From contig JAGTYA010000024.1 of NCBI GenBank assembly GCA_024291935.2, forward strand, positions 62,001 to 126,000: 64,000 nucleotides of DNA, written 5' to 3'. How positions within the stretch are numbered: position 1 is the first letter of the stretch; each line of letters begins with the position of its first letter. Origin of the DNA: Okapia johnstoni (taxonomy: Eukaryota > Chordata > Mammalia > Artiodactyla > Giraffidae). The notes below the pieces were generated by a model. It was not told where the DNA came from, did no database searches, and was given only the letters and a program-made list of their open reading frames with translations. Shown here piece by piece: positions 1 through 63,825 of this stretch. A program made the translations under genes and the position numbers.

Positions 1-520
1 TATGACCAACCTAGATAGCATATTAAAAAGCAGAGACATTACTTTGCCAACAAAGGTCCGTCTAGTCAAGGCTATGGTTTTTCCAGTAGTCATGTATGGA
101 TGTGAGAGTTGGACGGTGAAGAAAGCTGAGCGCCGAAGAATTGATGCTTTTGAACTGTGGTGCTAGAGAAGAGACTCTTGAGAGTCCCTTGGACTGCAAG
201 AAGACCCAACCAGTCCATCCTAAAGGAAATCAGTCCTGAATATTCATTGGAAGGACTGATGATGAAGCTGAAACTCCAATACTTTGGCCACCTGATGCAA
301 AGAACTGACTCACTGGAAAAGATCCTGATGCTGGGGGAGACTGAAGGCAGGAGGGGAAGGGGACAACAGAGGACGAGATGGCTGGATGGCATCACTGACT
401 CAATGGACATGAGTTTGAGAAAGTTCTGGGAACTGGTGACATGACAGGGAAGCCTGGGGTACTGCAGTCCATGGTATCACAAATAGTCGAACATGACTGA
501 GCAACTAAACTGAACTGAAG
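1..520 (+). mobile_element. BovB (RTE) LINE, 3' end, cut by window start
   Basis: Plus-strand BovB 3' sequence encoding decayed end-of-ORF residues (MVFPVVMYGCESWTVKKAE, RRIDAFELWC), broken by a TAG and a small insertion near 164-175. It ends in the usual BovB tail near ACTGAACTGAAG. The 5' extent lies outside the window. BovB was acquired horizontally in the ruminant lineage (known). Confidence 0.9.
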
Positions 521-627
521 TCTCTAAACCAACAGGGAGAATTAGATGCATCACATGTGTAGTTTTCCCACTATTTTGAAAAGCTCAGTATGACTTAACT
601 TTATAAATACTTATGGGAAAAACTTAC

Positions 628-52270
<51,643 letters not shown>

Positions 52271-52283
52271 TATGAGGGAGTGA

Positions 52284-52502
52284 TTGCTCAGTTGCTCAGT
52301 CATGTCTGACTTTTTGCCGCCCCATGGATTGTAGCTTGCCAGGCTCCTCTGTCCATGGGATGAGTATCCCCACAAAAATACTGGAGTTGGTTGCCATTTC
52401 CTCCTCAAGGGGATCTTGCTGACCTAAGGACTGAACTTGCCTCTCCTGTGGCTCTTGCCTTGGTAGGCAGATTCTTCAGTACTGAGCCACCTGGGAAGTC
52501 CT
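52284..52502 (-). mobile_element. Bov-tA SINE, diverged
   Basis: Minus-oriented: TTGCTCAGTCATGTCTGAC, GCTTGCCAGGCTCCTCTGTC, ending GAGCCACCTGGGAAGTCC. The word tagacag recurs on both flanks. Confidence 0.9.
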
Positions 52503-52726
52503 AGACAGCTAATGGAGTAAGCGCCACATGTTCAGCTAATAATGTCCCTATTTTTTAACATTTTAAAAATTTAGAAATTAAGTATTTCAGAAAATATTAC
52601 ACTTATCTCTCTATCCGAAATATGTGAAGTTGGAACAGACAAAAATGTACAATTTAGAGGGAAAAAATCATCAGTGCACATTACATTAAAACTGCAATTA
52701 AAAAAAAAAAAGGTACTTTCACTTAT

Positions 52727-53373
52727 CAGTTCAGGTCAGTCTCTCAGTCATGTCTGACTCTCTGCGAGCCCATGGACTGCAGCACGCCAGGCTGCCCTGT
52801 CCTTCACCAACTCCAAGAGCTTGCTCAAACACATGTCCATTGAGTCAGTGATGCCATCCAACCATCTCATCTTCTATCGTCCCCTTCGCCTGCCTTCAAT
52901 CTTTCCCAGCATCAGGGTCTTTTCCAATGAGTCAGTTCTTCGCATCAGGTAGCCAAAGGATTGGAGTTTCAGCTTCAACATCAGTCCTTTCAATGAACAT
53001 CCAGGACTGATCTTTAGGATGGACTGGTTGGATCTCCTTGCAGTCCAAGGGACTCAAAAAAGTCTTCTCCAACACCACAGTTCAAAAGCATCAATTCTTC
53101 AGCACTTAGCTTTCTTCATAGTCCAACTCTCACATTCGTAACATGACTACTGGAAAAACCATAGCTCTGACTAGATGGACCTTTGTAGGCAAAGTAATGT
53201 CTTTGCTTTTTAATATGCTGTCTGTGTTTGTCACAGCTTTTCTTCCAAGGAGCAAGTGTCTTTTAATTTCATGGCTGCAGTCACCATCTGCAGTGATTTT
53301 GGAGCCCAAGAAAATAAACTCTGTTACTGTTTCCACTGTTTCCCCATCTATTTGCCATTTTCCACTTTTTGCC
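52727..53373 (-). mobile_element. BovB LINE, 5'-truncated, with perfect 12-bp target duplication
   Basis: A minus-oriented 647-bp copy of the BovB 3' end. On the minus strand it encodes decayed late-ORF residues (WQIDGETVETVTEFIFLGSK, ITADGDCSHEIKRHLLLGRK). Flanked by actttcacttat at 52715-52726 and 53374-53385, so insertion limits are exact. Confidence 0.95.
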
Positions 53374-53599
53374 ACTTTCACTTATAAAGCACTTTAAAAA
53401 CCTGTAAATTATTGTCACTAACATAACTCAATTCATGTAATACTAAAGTGTCTTTATATACTATGATATATACTAATGGACACTAGCATAAATTTTCACA
53501 ACTATTCAGTGACATTCAGTATTAACAAAGTTATGGCCTACTGCTTTACCACTAATTTATGGTGACAGCAAACTTCTGGACACTTTCACTACTCATGCC

Positions 53600-54020
53600 A
53601 TATTTTAGACTTCTGTGTTTAAACTCTCTTTTAAACTTCATTCAAAGGTAATTTCCGTATGATAAAATGTACTCATTTTAAATGGGGTTTGATGAGTCTG
53701 ACGAACATATTCACTGGTATAACCAACACCGCAATCGAGATATCAAACGTTTCCATCACTTTAAAAGTTCCTTTATGGTCCCTGCAATAAATCCCGCCCC
53801 CACCAAGTCCCCACCCTCCCCCAACACACACACTTCAGATCTCTGGCCATCACTGGTCTTCTTTCCTGTTGCTATTGCCTACTTTGGAGTTGCGCACAAA
53901 CGGAATCATAGTGTTTTGGATGACCTCATGCTGTTGTTGCACATATTGGCCCATTCCTTTTTACAGCAAACTGGTATTCTTTTGTGTGGCTGTGTCACAA
54001 TGTCTATCCATTCTTGCTGT
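53600..54020. mobile_element. Probable old L1-type 3' sequence
   Basis: ATAAAATGTACTCATTTTAA, ACCAACACCGCAATCGAGAT, TTTCCATCACTTTAAAAGTT and ACAAACGGAATCATAGTGTT follow a mammalian LINE pattern I recall. Strand and subfamily are uncertain. Confidence 0.5.
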
Positions 54021-54594
54021 TAAACTTTAAAAGAACTGTACTAAGTTACAGAGAAGTAGGGCAAAGAAAAGTCAAAACAAGAGTGAACAGAAAAATATTT
54101 GTAACTGATGTCATAATATCATAATGTAAAATGACTCTAAGGCTAATTGACATGACTCCATCCAGCCTGATAAACTGAGAGAGAGAGCCTCAAATATTCT
54201 GTCCTCTAAACTTTGTTACAGAACTATATAAATTCCTCCAAAAGTCTAAAATGTGTTTAGAACATAGAAAAGTCATAAATTCTGGAGAAAAGGAAGCTGA
54301 AACTTCAGGGACGGCTTAAACTTCTTTTGGTCATTCAGCAAACTGACAATGTTAAGCTATGGAGATTTGCGAAAGCACTTTCAGATACAAAGTTATCATA
54401 ATAATTGTTTTTCATATACAAAAATATTAACTGACTTGCTTAAAAGTGCATAATTCTACATCATTCTAAGCTTCTTTTTGAAGCAGAACTGAGTACTTCA
54501 TCTTCAATGTACTTGTGACAAGGTGTTAAAATTTTTCTTTACTGGTTCACTTATAAAACTCTAAAACTCTCGGTATAAAAAGAGTGTGTTTGTA

Positions 54595-55667
54595 CAAAAC
54601 AAGGTGAAAAGACAACCCTCAGAATGGGAGAAAACAGCAGCAAAGGAAACAACTGATAATTTCCAAAATATACAAGCATCTTATACAACTCAATACCAGA
54701 AAAGCAAACAACCCAATCAAAAAGTGAGAAAGGGACCTGAAGAGACATTTCTCCAAAGAAGACATACAGATGGCTAACAAGCACATGAAAAGATGCTCAA
54801 CATCACTCATCATGAGAGAAATGCAAATCAAAACTACAGTGAGATACTACCTCACACCAGTCAGAATGGCCATCATCATAAAGTCTACAAGCAATAAGTG
54901 CTGGAGAGGGAGTGGAGAAAAGGGAACAGTCTTGCATTGCTGGTGGGAATGTAAACTGAAACAGCCACTATGGAAGACGGTATGGAGACTCCTTAAAAAG
55001 CTAGGAATAAAACTAACATATGACCCGGCAATCTCACTCCTAGGCATATACCCTGAGGAAATCAAAAGTGAAAAAGACACGTGTACCCCAGTGTTCACTG
55101 CAGCACTATTTACAATAGATAGAACATGGAAGCAACCTAGATGTTCATCAACAGATGAATGGTGTGGTACACATATACAATGGAATACTCCTCAGCCATA
55201 AAAAGGAACACATTTGAATCTGTTCTAATGAGGTGGACGAAATGAGAATCCATTGTATAGAGCCAAGTAACTCAGAAAAAGAAATATAAACATTGTATAC
55301 TGACACATATATATGGAACCTGAAGAGATGGCACTGATGAATTTATTTTCAGGGCAGCTGTGAAGAAACAGTTACAGAGACACAACTATGGACATGGTGG
55401 GAGGAGAGGAGGGAGAAGGGGAGATATATGGAGAGAGTACACAGAAATTTACAGTACCATGTATAGAACAGATAGCCAAGGGCAATTTACTGTATGACTT
55501 GGGAATTCAAACAGGGGCTCTACAACAGGCTGAAGGGTGGGGAGGGAGATGGGAGGGAGGTCCAGGAGGGAGGGGACATGGGTGTACCTATGGCTGATTC
55601 TTGATGTATGACAGAAAAGCCACAAAATTCTGTAAAGCAATTATCCTTCAATTAAAAAAAAATAAAT
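54595..55667 (+). mobile_element. L1 LINE 3' end, 5'-truncated, about 1.07 kb
   Basis: Begins in late ORF2 (CAGAATGGGAGAAAACAGCA, ATGAAAAGATGCTCAACATC, GGTGGGAATGTAAACTGAAA), passes the L1 3' untranslated region and ends in an A-rich tail at about 55667. A near-perfect duplication (agtgtgtttgta at 54583, agtgtgtctgta at 55668) brackets it. The 143-codon open frame at 54770-55201 is an ORF2 relic. Confidence 0.92.
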
Positions 55668-55679
55668 AGTGTGTCTGTA

Positions 55680-56390
55680 GAACAAAAGTGTTTCCGATCA
55701 TTCTACTTGGTCAAATATGGAGGATCTTAATAAAGGAGGAAACATGGAAAGGTGTAAACCAACAACCTACTGTTGTGTGTGTACAACACATACAACATAC
55801 ACCTCTCTGTTCCAGGCTCTGTAATGCAGCAAAACTGCACCGTATCATTTATTTTTACAATGCTACTTTAAGAAGCAACCAGAATTATCATGGGTCAGAC
55901 TAATATATTCTTATCCACAAAGTCTTTGTATAATAAAGTTAGGTATAAATATTATATCAAAGTTCTTGACCTTAGAACAATTCACGGTCCACTTATACTT
56001 GGATATTGTTCAATAAATAGTAAATAACTATAGGATGAAACAGTTTGTAGTTAGCTGAATCCAAGGATGTGGAGAAACTTTGGATAAGAACAGCCAACTG
56101 TGAGTTACATGCGGACTAACCTCCTCATTGTTCAAGGATCAAGTACGTATTGGTATAAGGAACCTGTATTTGTTCCTACAAATATATCCCTATCATCTCT
56201 ATTCCTCTGGACAAAGGTGAAGCTAACATTATTTCCTTAAAGCTCCTAATTCATTTGTTTTCTAAAAGATAGATATGTCTTACTCTTCTTTCTTTTCAAA
56301 GAAGTATTCCTAACCAAAACTGATTATACAAAGCCCAGGACTTCAAAATAATAGTCTTTTTTTCTGAAGTGTGACATTTTGAAAGCGTGA
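55680..56390. other. TRIP12 intron, no recognisable element
   Basis: Intron sequence between the L1 and the next BovB. Nothing recognised. Confidence 0.5.
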
Positions 56391-56393
56391 CAT

Positions 56394-56836
56394 TCAATGG
56401 TTTTTCCAGTAGTCATGTATGGATATGAGAGTTGGACTGTAAGGAAAGCTGAGCGCTGAAGAATTGATGCTTTTGAACTGTGGTGTTGGAGAAGACTCTT
56501 GAGAGTCCCTTGGACTGCAAGAAGATCAAACCAATCAATCCTAAAGAAAATCAGTCCTGAATCTTCACTGGAAGGACTGATGCTGAAGCTGAAACTCCAG
56601 TACTCTGGCCACCTGATGAGAAGAACCGACTCACTGGAAAAGACCCTGACGCTGGGAAAGATTGAAGGCAGGAGAAGGTGACGACAGAGGATGAGATGGT
56701 TGAATGGCATCACTGACATGATGGACTGAGTTTGATTGGCTCCGGGGGTTGTGATGGACAGGGAAGCCTGGCATGACACAGGCCAAGGAGTCGCAAAGAG
56801 TCGGACATGACTGAGCGACTGAACTGAATTGATGTT
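56394..56836 (+). mobile_element. BovB LINE 3' end, 5'-truncated
   Basis: Plus-oriented copy starting ATGGTTTTTCCAGTAGTCAT and ending GACTGAACTGAATTGA. Parallel to the copy at 1-520. The 173-codon minus-strand frame over it is antisense noise. Confidence 0.92.
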
Positions 56837-57099
56837 CAAGTACATACATTGCTATCAATGGCTACTTTTCTAAAACAAATTCACAAAAATTGATCACATA
56901 AAAACGGATCTTAGATGTTTATTTAAAAATCACTCAGAAACAATAAAAGATAAGTTGTGTAGATGAATGATAGTAAGCTAAAATCCAAGTGGAATTTTCT
57001 AAGCCAAATTTTTATTTCCTAGTCAATGCATAGCAATTTCAGGCACTGATTTGACACCATGAATTAAAACTTAGAAATGTGCAAAGATACTCGTCTAAC

Positions 57100-57241
57100 C
57101 ACTGTTAATAATGAGAAACTGGAAAAGCACTCAATGTTCAATAACAGGGAATGGTTAAATAAACATCAGTATGGTAATAAAAACTGCAGCAACACAATGC
57201 TAGCTAATGAGGATGTAAACAAACTGGCATTTTTACACTGT
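57100..57241 (+). mobile_element. Old L1 fragment interrupted by a SINE
   Basis: CACTCAATGTTCAATAACAG and GGAATGGTTAAATAAACATC recall the late L1 ORF2 pattern. It is cut by the Bov-tA at 57252. Similar sequence may resume after it (to about 57660). Confidence 0.5.
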
Positions 57242-57251
57242 CAGTGAGAAT

Positions 57252-57471
57252 TTCTACAGGGGTTCCCTGGTGGCTTAGATGGTAAAGAATCTGTCTGCAA
57301 TGTGGGAGACCTGGGCTCAATCCCTGGGTTGAGAAGATCCCCTGAAGGAGGGCATGGCAACCAACTCCAGTACTGTTGCCTGGAGATTCCCCAAGGACAG
57401 AGGAGCCTGGCAGGTTACAGTCCATGGGGTTGCAAAGAGTTGGACACGACTGAGTGACTAAGCACAGCAGA
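57252..57471 (+). mobile_element. Bov-tA SINE with 10-bp target duplication
   Basis: Plus-oriented: GGGTTCCCTGGTGGCTTAGA, GGCATGGCAACCAACTCCAG, ending GACTGAGTGACTAAGCACAG. Flanked by cagtgagaat at 57242-57251 and 57472-57481. Confidence 0.93.
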
Positions 57472-57659
57472 CAGTGAGAATATAAACTCATATTTCTGGG
57501 AGGAATTTGAAGTATATAGTAATATTTAAAAGAAAAATAACCAGTGACCTAACAAGAAAATAATGAACTACTGAGCTAGAATCAATTTTACAGTACAACA
57601 ACAATGTAAATGGGAATGGGCTAAGAGGTACATCCATATGCTACTAAAATGATATACTT

Positions 57660-58860
57660 TATAGCTTAGTTTTTGAAAGGAAAAAAGTCAGTTAAAATCA
57701 GTTAGGCAGATAAAGCACTCTGGTTTCTTCATTCCTAACACATGGATAACTAACTATGTCATTGTGTCATCATGATAATGAAATTTAATGTATGTCAACT
57801 GTCTAGTATGAAGCCAGTCTTGTAACAGGCACTCAAAAAGCAACACCCACTGTCATGTGGAGTGAGCTTCTACTCTTGATACAAATATTATGCATATACA
57901 TAGAAAAATGTCTGCCTTCTAGGTAAAGACAAGGACTTGACCACACATGCATTCGCTTCTGTCCTCTAGTGAAACTCTACTAAATAGCTTTAAAAGGACC
58001 TGAGGCACAAATTCACAAGGATGGGAAGAAAGGCAGAGACAACTATCACAACACAACACAATTTCAGAAGATGAAAAAGCAGTAATTCCAGTGCTAAATA
58101 CACGGGAAAGACAAGAAGACTGAAGGTAGAAAACGGAGATAAACTACCAATTAGACTAACACTCAGAATCCCACAAAGGTCCAGGAATTGATGGTACCAG
58201 GTACCTCTGGGACAACTGCAGAGTTTAAACTGAGGACTGGTCCACAGGCTGTTTATGAGCAGTCAGAGTCTAGATCCCCTCCCCCACTTGTACAGCTGTG
58301 TAAATGTCACTCTCCTGAGGCAGGTATACATAAGACCTTTATTCTTCAGAAAGTACAAAATACTAGGTTAAAGTACACAGTTGCAAACAGGTGCACCAAA
58401 CCAAAAATGAGAGAGGGAAGGTGATCAAGAATATATAGACCAACTGGATGACCTATGGCCTCTTTCCTAGGCATCTTCTCCCACTAAGCCCCAGAAATCT
58501 GGCAGTTAGGTTTTCACTTCCAAGCAGGAGTCTGAAAGAATCTTCCCTGTGGAATTTTACCAAAGAAAAAAGATCTGAAAATGATGATAGCCCAATTAGT
58601 TCATTAGATAGTGAATGTCAGTCAAATCTCATCTATGTGCTCAGAGCTTACAGGTTACATATTTGGTTTCCCTACTCTTGTTAATGAGGAGACAGCCAGC
58701 AATTACCAGAATTTTAGTCAGATTCCTAGTATGAAGTCAAAACCAAAGCAAACCTGTCTCACAAAAAAGTACATAAGGGGTTTCTGCAAGAAAAGAAAAC
58801 TTACTCTGAATGGGAGAAAGAAGACACAGACAGAAAGACATGTATCTATTAAAAAAAAAA
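57660..58860. other. TRIP12 intron, unassigned
   Basis: No named repeat is clear. The stretch 58180-58740 has the look of an old LINE untranslated region but I cannot place it. Confidence 0.4.
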
Positions 58861-58861
58861 A

Positions 58862-59590
58862 TAAAAGACAATGTTCACAGCAGGACTGTTTACAACAGCC
58901 AAGACACAGAAGCAACCAAAATGCCTGTCAATAAAGGACAAGAGTAGGAAAATGTGGTGTGTGTACACACACACACACACACGACTGTTACTCAGCCATA
59001 AAAAAAAAAAGAATTAATGTCATCTGAAGGTATATGGATGAACCTAGAGAATATTATGCTTAGTGACATAAAAGTCAGACAGAGAAGGACAAATATAATA
59101 TGCTACCACATATACACAGAATGTAAAAAAATAACAAGAATGAATGTATATACAAAAAAGAAACAGTCTCACAGAAACAGAAAACAAACTTGTGGTTACC
59201 AAAAGTGCGTGTGTGCTCAGTCACTCAGTTGTGTCTGACTCTTTGTGACCCATGGAGTATAGCCTGCCAGGCTCCTCTGTCCATGGCATTTTCCAGACAA
59301 GAATACTGGATTGGGTTGCCATTTCCTTCTCCAGGGCATCTTCCCGAACCAGGGACTGAACCCGCATCTCCTGCACTGGCAGCTGGATTCTTTACCACTG
59401 CACCACCTGGGAAGCCTAAAGCGGGGGCAGGGTGTGTGTGTGTGGCAAATTAGACTAGAGGTATGGGACTAGCAGCTATAAACTACTACATATAAAACAG
59501 ATAAGCAACAAAGATTTACTATATAGTGCAGGAAATAATATCCAATATCTTGTAATAACCAATAATGCAATAAAACAAAAAGGGCAGCCA
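58862..59590 (+). mobile_element. L1 LINE 3' end, split by a SINE
   Basis: CAGCCAAGACACAGAAGCAA, GATGAACCTAGAGAATATTA and AACAAACTTGTGGTTACCAA precede the SINE. AGCTATAAACTACTACATAT and CAACAAAGATTTACTATATA follow it. All are L1 3' words in order. A (GT)/(CA) run lies at 58954-58982. Confidence 0.85.
59204..59419 (-). mobile_element. Bov-tA SINE nested in the L1
   Basis: Minus-oriented: CAGTTGTGTCTGACTCTTTG, GGACTGAACCCGCATCTCC, ending CACCTGGGAAGCC. Confidence 0.92.
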
Positions 59591-62495
59591 TCCAGAGGTC
59601 TCATTACTTCAACAAAATCATGTAGACAGCTTGAGAACAGATGTAGACAATCAGTAATCAGTCAACTGGAGTTGAGTGATGGGGTCAAGAAAGGGAAAAC
59701 AACAAAATAATTATTAAATTCAGTAAAAACAAACCTGAGTAAGAAAAAAGTTCCTACAGACTCAAGTGTTAGCTGAGCAACAATTGTGACTGGGGAAATG
59801 GAAAGCAAGTATCTCATGTGTTTGGTGGGTGAAGTGGTGGGGTAAATTTCCCATAAAAGGCACACAATAGTGCTTAAAGTGAAAAAAATTCCAACAGATA
59901 AAGACAAATGAGCACATATTTAATACATACACAAATAAACACAAAATGACCGGCTGCGTGGAAGGGCAATGTGACAGAATACTATTTTTAATAATAAATT
60001 TTATATCACTTGACTTTAAACTGAAAAAAAGTATTGATTAATATGAAGCAAAAAAAATTAGTAAGATACACACAGAAAGAGAGAGTCCCTAGGGACTCTC
60101 TTTACCTTCCCATCCCTAGGGATGGGATTAAGTGATTTCTTTTCTTCTTTGTTATTTTTGGTATTTTTCTGGATTTTTCATTTTTAGTAACAAACACTTT
60201 ATAATCATAAGTATCAAACTATTACAGAATACAAAGGCATGAATATGAAAGAGCATTTTTCATTTGATTTATATGTAAGTTTAGGAAAGAGCAATTTGGC
60301 TGAATTAACCCTCATTCTGACTTGGTACATAAAAATACATACCAGGGTTGTTTAAAATTCACAGTATAAAGCAAAGCAAGCCTAAAAAGAGGCCAATAAT
60401 GTTTGCTTCCATTTAAAATTCCTTTTTTTAATATCTGGCAACTCACTTTTTAAATTTATTTTTTAAAGCCTCAAAAATGTTAAGAAAATACTGTTGGTAA
60501 TATGTGGTTACATATTTGAACTATTAGAACTACTAAATTACTTCAACACTTGCCTTATAATATATAAAACTCTTTTAATATTCTTTTTCCTTTAAGCTTC
60601 TCACCCATTACCTCATCAGGCTAAAAGATAATTCATTTTTCTTCAAACTCAGCAGGTATGGCCCTATAAGACCCAACTAGATAAAACCAACAGTTTATTT
60701 TTATCAATAAATTCTTCTGTCCTGCTCAACTCGTTCTTCTTTCTTCTCTCCATGCTAGGGACCCAAAGTACCCTGTCAGACTGATGGAAAGAGTCCTAAT
60801 CTTAGCAGAATTACCTTCCCAGAATCTGACATCTGCCCGGTTCTTGTCTAGTTCTAATAATGGCTACAGGCTGCATGCAAGTCACAGAAGAGTATGAAAC
60901 TCAAGCTGAAAATAAGCTAGTAACTATGGCTATGTTATTAATAATGTGCACATGATGGCCACTTTAAGTAATGAAGAGGAAACTAGAGCTACAAACAGAC
61001 ATATTGCACTGAAAGTATAATAACTTTAAATTTTCTATAAATACATTCCATAATTAACCCCAGATTTGATCACAAACTGTTCTTTATAGGAAAGTCTATG
61101 CCATCCATCACCTTCTACTATTAAGACAGTACATACGTTGAAATAGTCAAATTACTGAAAAATTAGCCTAAAGAAAAGGTAGGCAGATTAAGCAGCATAT
61201 TATAAGAATATTTTTAAAAAGTATTTGTATCATTACACTGCCTCACTGGTTTTACATTTATGCTACAAAATATGTAAGACTGCTAAGGTTAAACAAGTCA
61301 CAGCAAGAAAAGTTTCCTCATGCAGATTAAAAATGGTCACATAACACTATTACTCCTCAGGGTATTCTCAAGACTTCTATCAGTAGATGCAAGGTGACCT
61401 TTGTTCCAGAGCGCTTCTGATCAGCTGCAGCTGACAAGCCACAGGCTTCCGGAAGCCCATCACAAAGTAGCTGCTTCTCTAGTTTTCCTGCTTGCCCTAG
61501 TTCCTCCCCAGAAACTTGTTCAACAGTTGCTGAAGCAGCACAGCAGAAAAGCTCTTCCTGCTTAAGTGATCTGACTAAACACATCATTTCCAAAGTGAGT
61601 TCCACAGACCACTGTTGTCTCCCAAAGTAACAGGTGGTCATATATTTATAAAATACTGGGTTAAGGAGAAGTTACCTTAAGAATTCTTCCAGCTTTCAAG
61701 ATGTGAAAGCATATCCTCAATCTCCTTGAGTAAAATTTGGCCATGGCAAATGGATTTACACAAAAGCATCATGTGAGTACTGCTATTCCTACAACTTGGA
61801 AACAATTTCCTTTACCAGGAAGCTTTACTGAAGCCAACCAAATTGCAGAATAAGCCTATACCTGAGGAAACATATCACCTTCAAATTAACAGGTTCACTG
61901 ATTCCTAAAAGTTGAAGAAAATCAATATTGTACCAAATTTGGAATGCTTTCTAACTCACAAAACATCCACTCCATTTTTTAGTTCACTTACAAAAATTTT
62001 TCTATAAATTTTTCTATAAATTCAGAGTTGCTCATCTACTGAGTGATTGTAACCACTTAAGCTAATTCTGCCTCCAGATTAATATTAAATTAAAAAACAC
62101 ATCAAACTAATTCCTGATGCACACAAATGCCCTTCAAATCTATCACAACAATTCAAAATTCACTACTGCATATTTATATGGCACTTTAATTTCACAAAGT
62201 TGTTTCCACCTACATTCTTTCATTTATGCTTCATCAAAATGAATATTATCATTCTGCAAAGACTAGGGATTAGGTAACTATCATAATTGCAGTTCAATGA
62301 TTTGCCCAACGCCACAAAACTATTTTTTGGTCTTTCAAATCTAAAGGTAGCCACACCTTCAATTAATCAATAGCTAGGATCTGTATCAATCCTACATCCT
62401 CAGAACCATGCTTCAGACACTCAAATTCAGTTATACACCCTAAATTTAGTGATGCATCCTTACGTACTATAAGCACTGTGTTATGTCTCTTCACA
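59591..62495. other. TRIP12 intron, mostly unassigned
   Basis: Apart from the palindromes, nothing is clear. The block 61370-61650 is GC-richer, with a 94-codon minus-strand frame that I treat as chance. Tandem TTTTTCTATAAAT words lie near 61998-62023. Confidence 0.45.
60080..60127. repeat. Two adjacent perfect palindromes sharing a CCCTAGGG core
   Basis: A 22-bp perfect palindrome (60080-60101, arm AGAGAGTCCCT) and a 20-bp perfect palindrome (60108-60127, arm TCCCATCCCT), six bases apart. Each is centred on CCCTAGGG. No flanking transposon ends are seen. Confidence 0.9.
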
Positions 62496-62632
62496 TATTC
62501 ATTCGTCAAATAACTATTGTGCCTATTTTACAATGAAAAGGTTACCAACTTTCTCAGACACCAGATGATAAAATGGCAGGACTAGGATTCAAATCTAGGA
62601 TTTTTAGCTCCATATCAAGAGCTCTCTCTCCT
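62496..62632 (-). mobile_element. MIR SINE fragment
   Basis: GCCTATTTTACAATGAAAAG, AATGGCAGGACTAGGATTCA and TCCATATCAAGAGCTCTC are the reverse of the MIR body. Confidence 0.7.
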
Positions 62633-62859
62633 CAAAATACCATTACTTGAAATCCAGGGATTCCTCTAAGATACCTCATTTTGCCTCTATATTCTTAAAT
62701 AAAATTATCAAGTACTGCCAATCCTCTTGCAGTACTCTCCTGAAGTGACCCATTTAATCACGTTAAAACTCCCCCTAACCTGATGATTCCAGGAAGCCTG
62801 TCTACATTGAGCTCATCCAATCTATCAGTTCTCCGCAACCTAATCTCACCCTAAAGTAC

Positions 62860-63090
62860 CTTGTGGAATCACATGACCTGGGTTTGACTCTTGGCTCTGT
62901 CACTTCGTAGTTCTGTGACCCTGAACAGGTAACTTGATCGCGATGACCCTGAATCTACTGATCTGTAAGATGGGAATATTACTACCTGTCATACAGGGCT
63001 GACCACAGGTAAATGAGATGATCCATGTCAACTATTTACAAAGTTGTCAGGCACTAGGAAGCACTTTAAATATTTGTTATTATTTCACCT
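62860..63090 (+). mobile_element. MIR SINE, nearly full length
   Basis: GACCTGGGTTTGACTCTTGG, TCTGTCACTTCGTAGTTCTG, TCTGTAAGATGGGAATATTA and TTGTCAGGCACTAGGAAGCA follow MIR from the tRNA-related part to the 3' side. Confidence 0.85.
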
Positions 63091-63319
63091 TGAAATGTTT
63101 TTCACTTACTTGTAAAGAAGCAAACATGCAGTTAATGCTATAATATGAATCTCTGGGTCAACCAGTATTATTCATCCCTAAAGATGAATTGATACTAGTA
63201 AAGAAGGATCAAATAAAAGTTCATCTCCTCTGGGGTCTTAACATCTCTTAATGATCCAAATAGGTTGCAAAAGCAAAACACAAAGAACAATGGGTGAAAA
63301 GTAAGTGACACAGAAAAGG

Positions 63320-63530
63320 AAACACAGGTTTCATAGTCATATATACCCCTATCTTCAAATCCTAACTCTTGTCACTTAGGAAATATGTTACTCTGGCAAG
63401 TTATTTCACCTCCCTGGAATAAATTTCCTTAGTAACTATTAACAAGCACCAATTTTTCTGAAAATTAAATGAGACTGCATTTGTAAAATACCTGGCACTT
63501 TTAAATGCTAAACAAATGTTGTTTCCTGTC
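63320..63530 (+). mobile_element. MIR SINE
   Basis: TCAAATCCTAACTCTTGTCA, CTCTGGCAAGTTATTTCACC and AAAATACCTGGCACTTTTAA mark a second, more decayed MIR in the same orientation as the one just before it. Confidence 0.75.
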
Positions 63531-63825
63531 TCTTGTTTCAACAGCTTAGGCTATAATTAGAGTTTAGAAGTAGGATAGTGGCAATGAAAATGGGAAAGTG
63601 ATATTAGTGGCCACAGAACACACATAGATTTTGTGAATATAAGAAAAACAATTATGAAGTGAGTTTTAAAAACTACTCCGTCAGGTGTGACCATGTGCAA
63701 TGAGTACGGCAGCATATCTAGGCTTGGTTTCATTATGGCACAGTGGCAGCATCAACACCTTGGGGCTTTCTGTTTGAGAGCAACCTCACAACCATGGGAA
63801 TCTGGCTGGTCAGCCACTGACAGAG

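Noticed and set aside
54770..55201. 143-codon plus-strand open frame
   Set aside because: It is the decayed end of L1 ORF2, inside a truncated L1 with target duplication.
56324..56845. 173-codon minus-strand open frame, the longest in the window
   Set aside because: It lies antisense to a BovB 3' end, and similar antisense frames occur over the BovB copy at 1-520.
61357..61641. 94-codon minus-strand open frame in a GC-richer block
   Set aside because: No splice signals or family match, and the residue pattern (Leu/Glu/Ala-rich) is not recognised. Likely chance.
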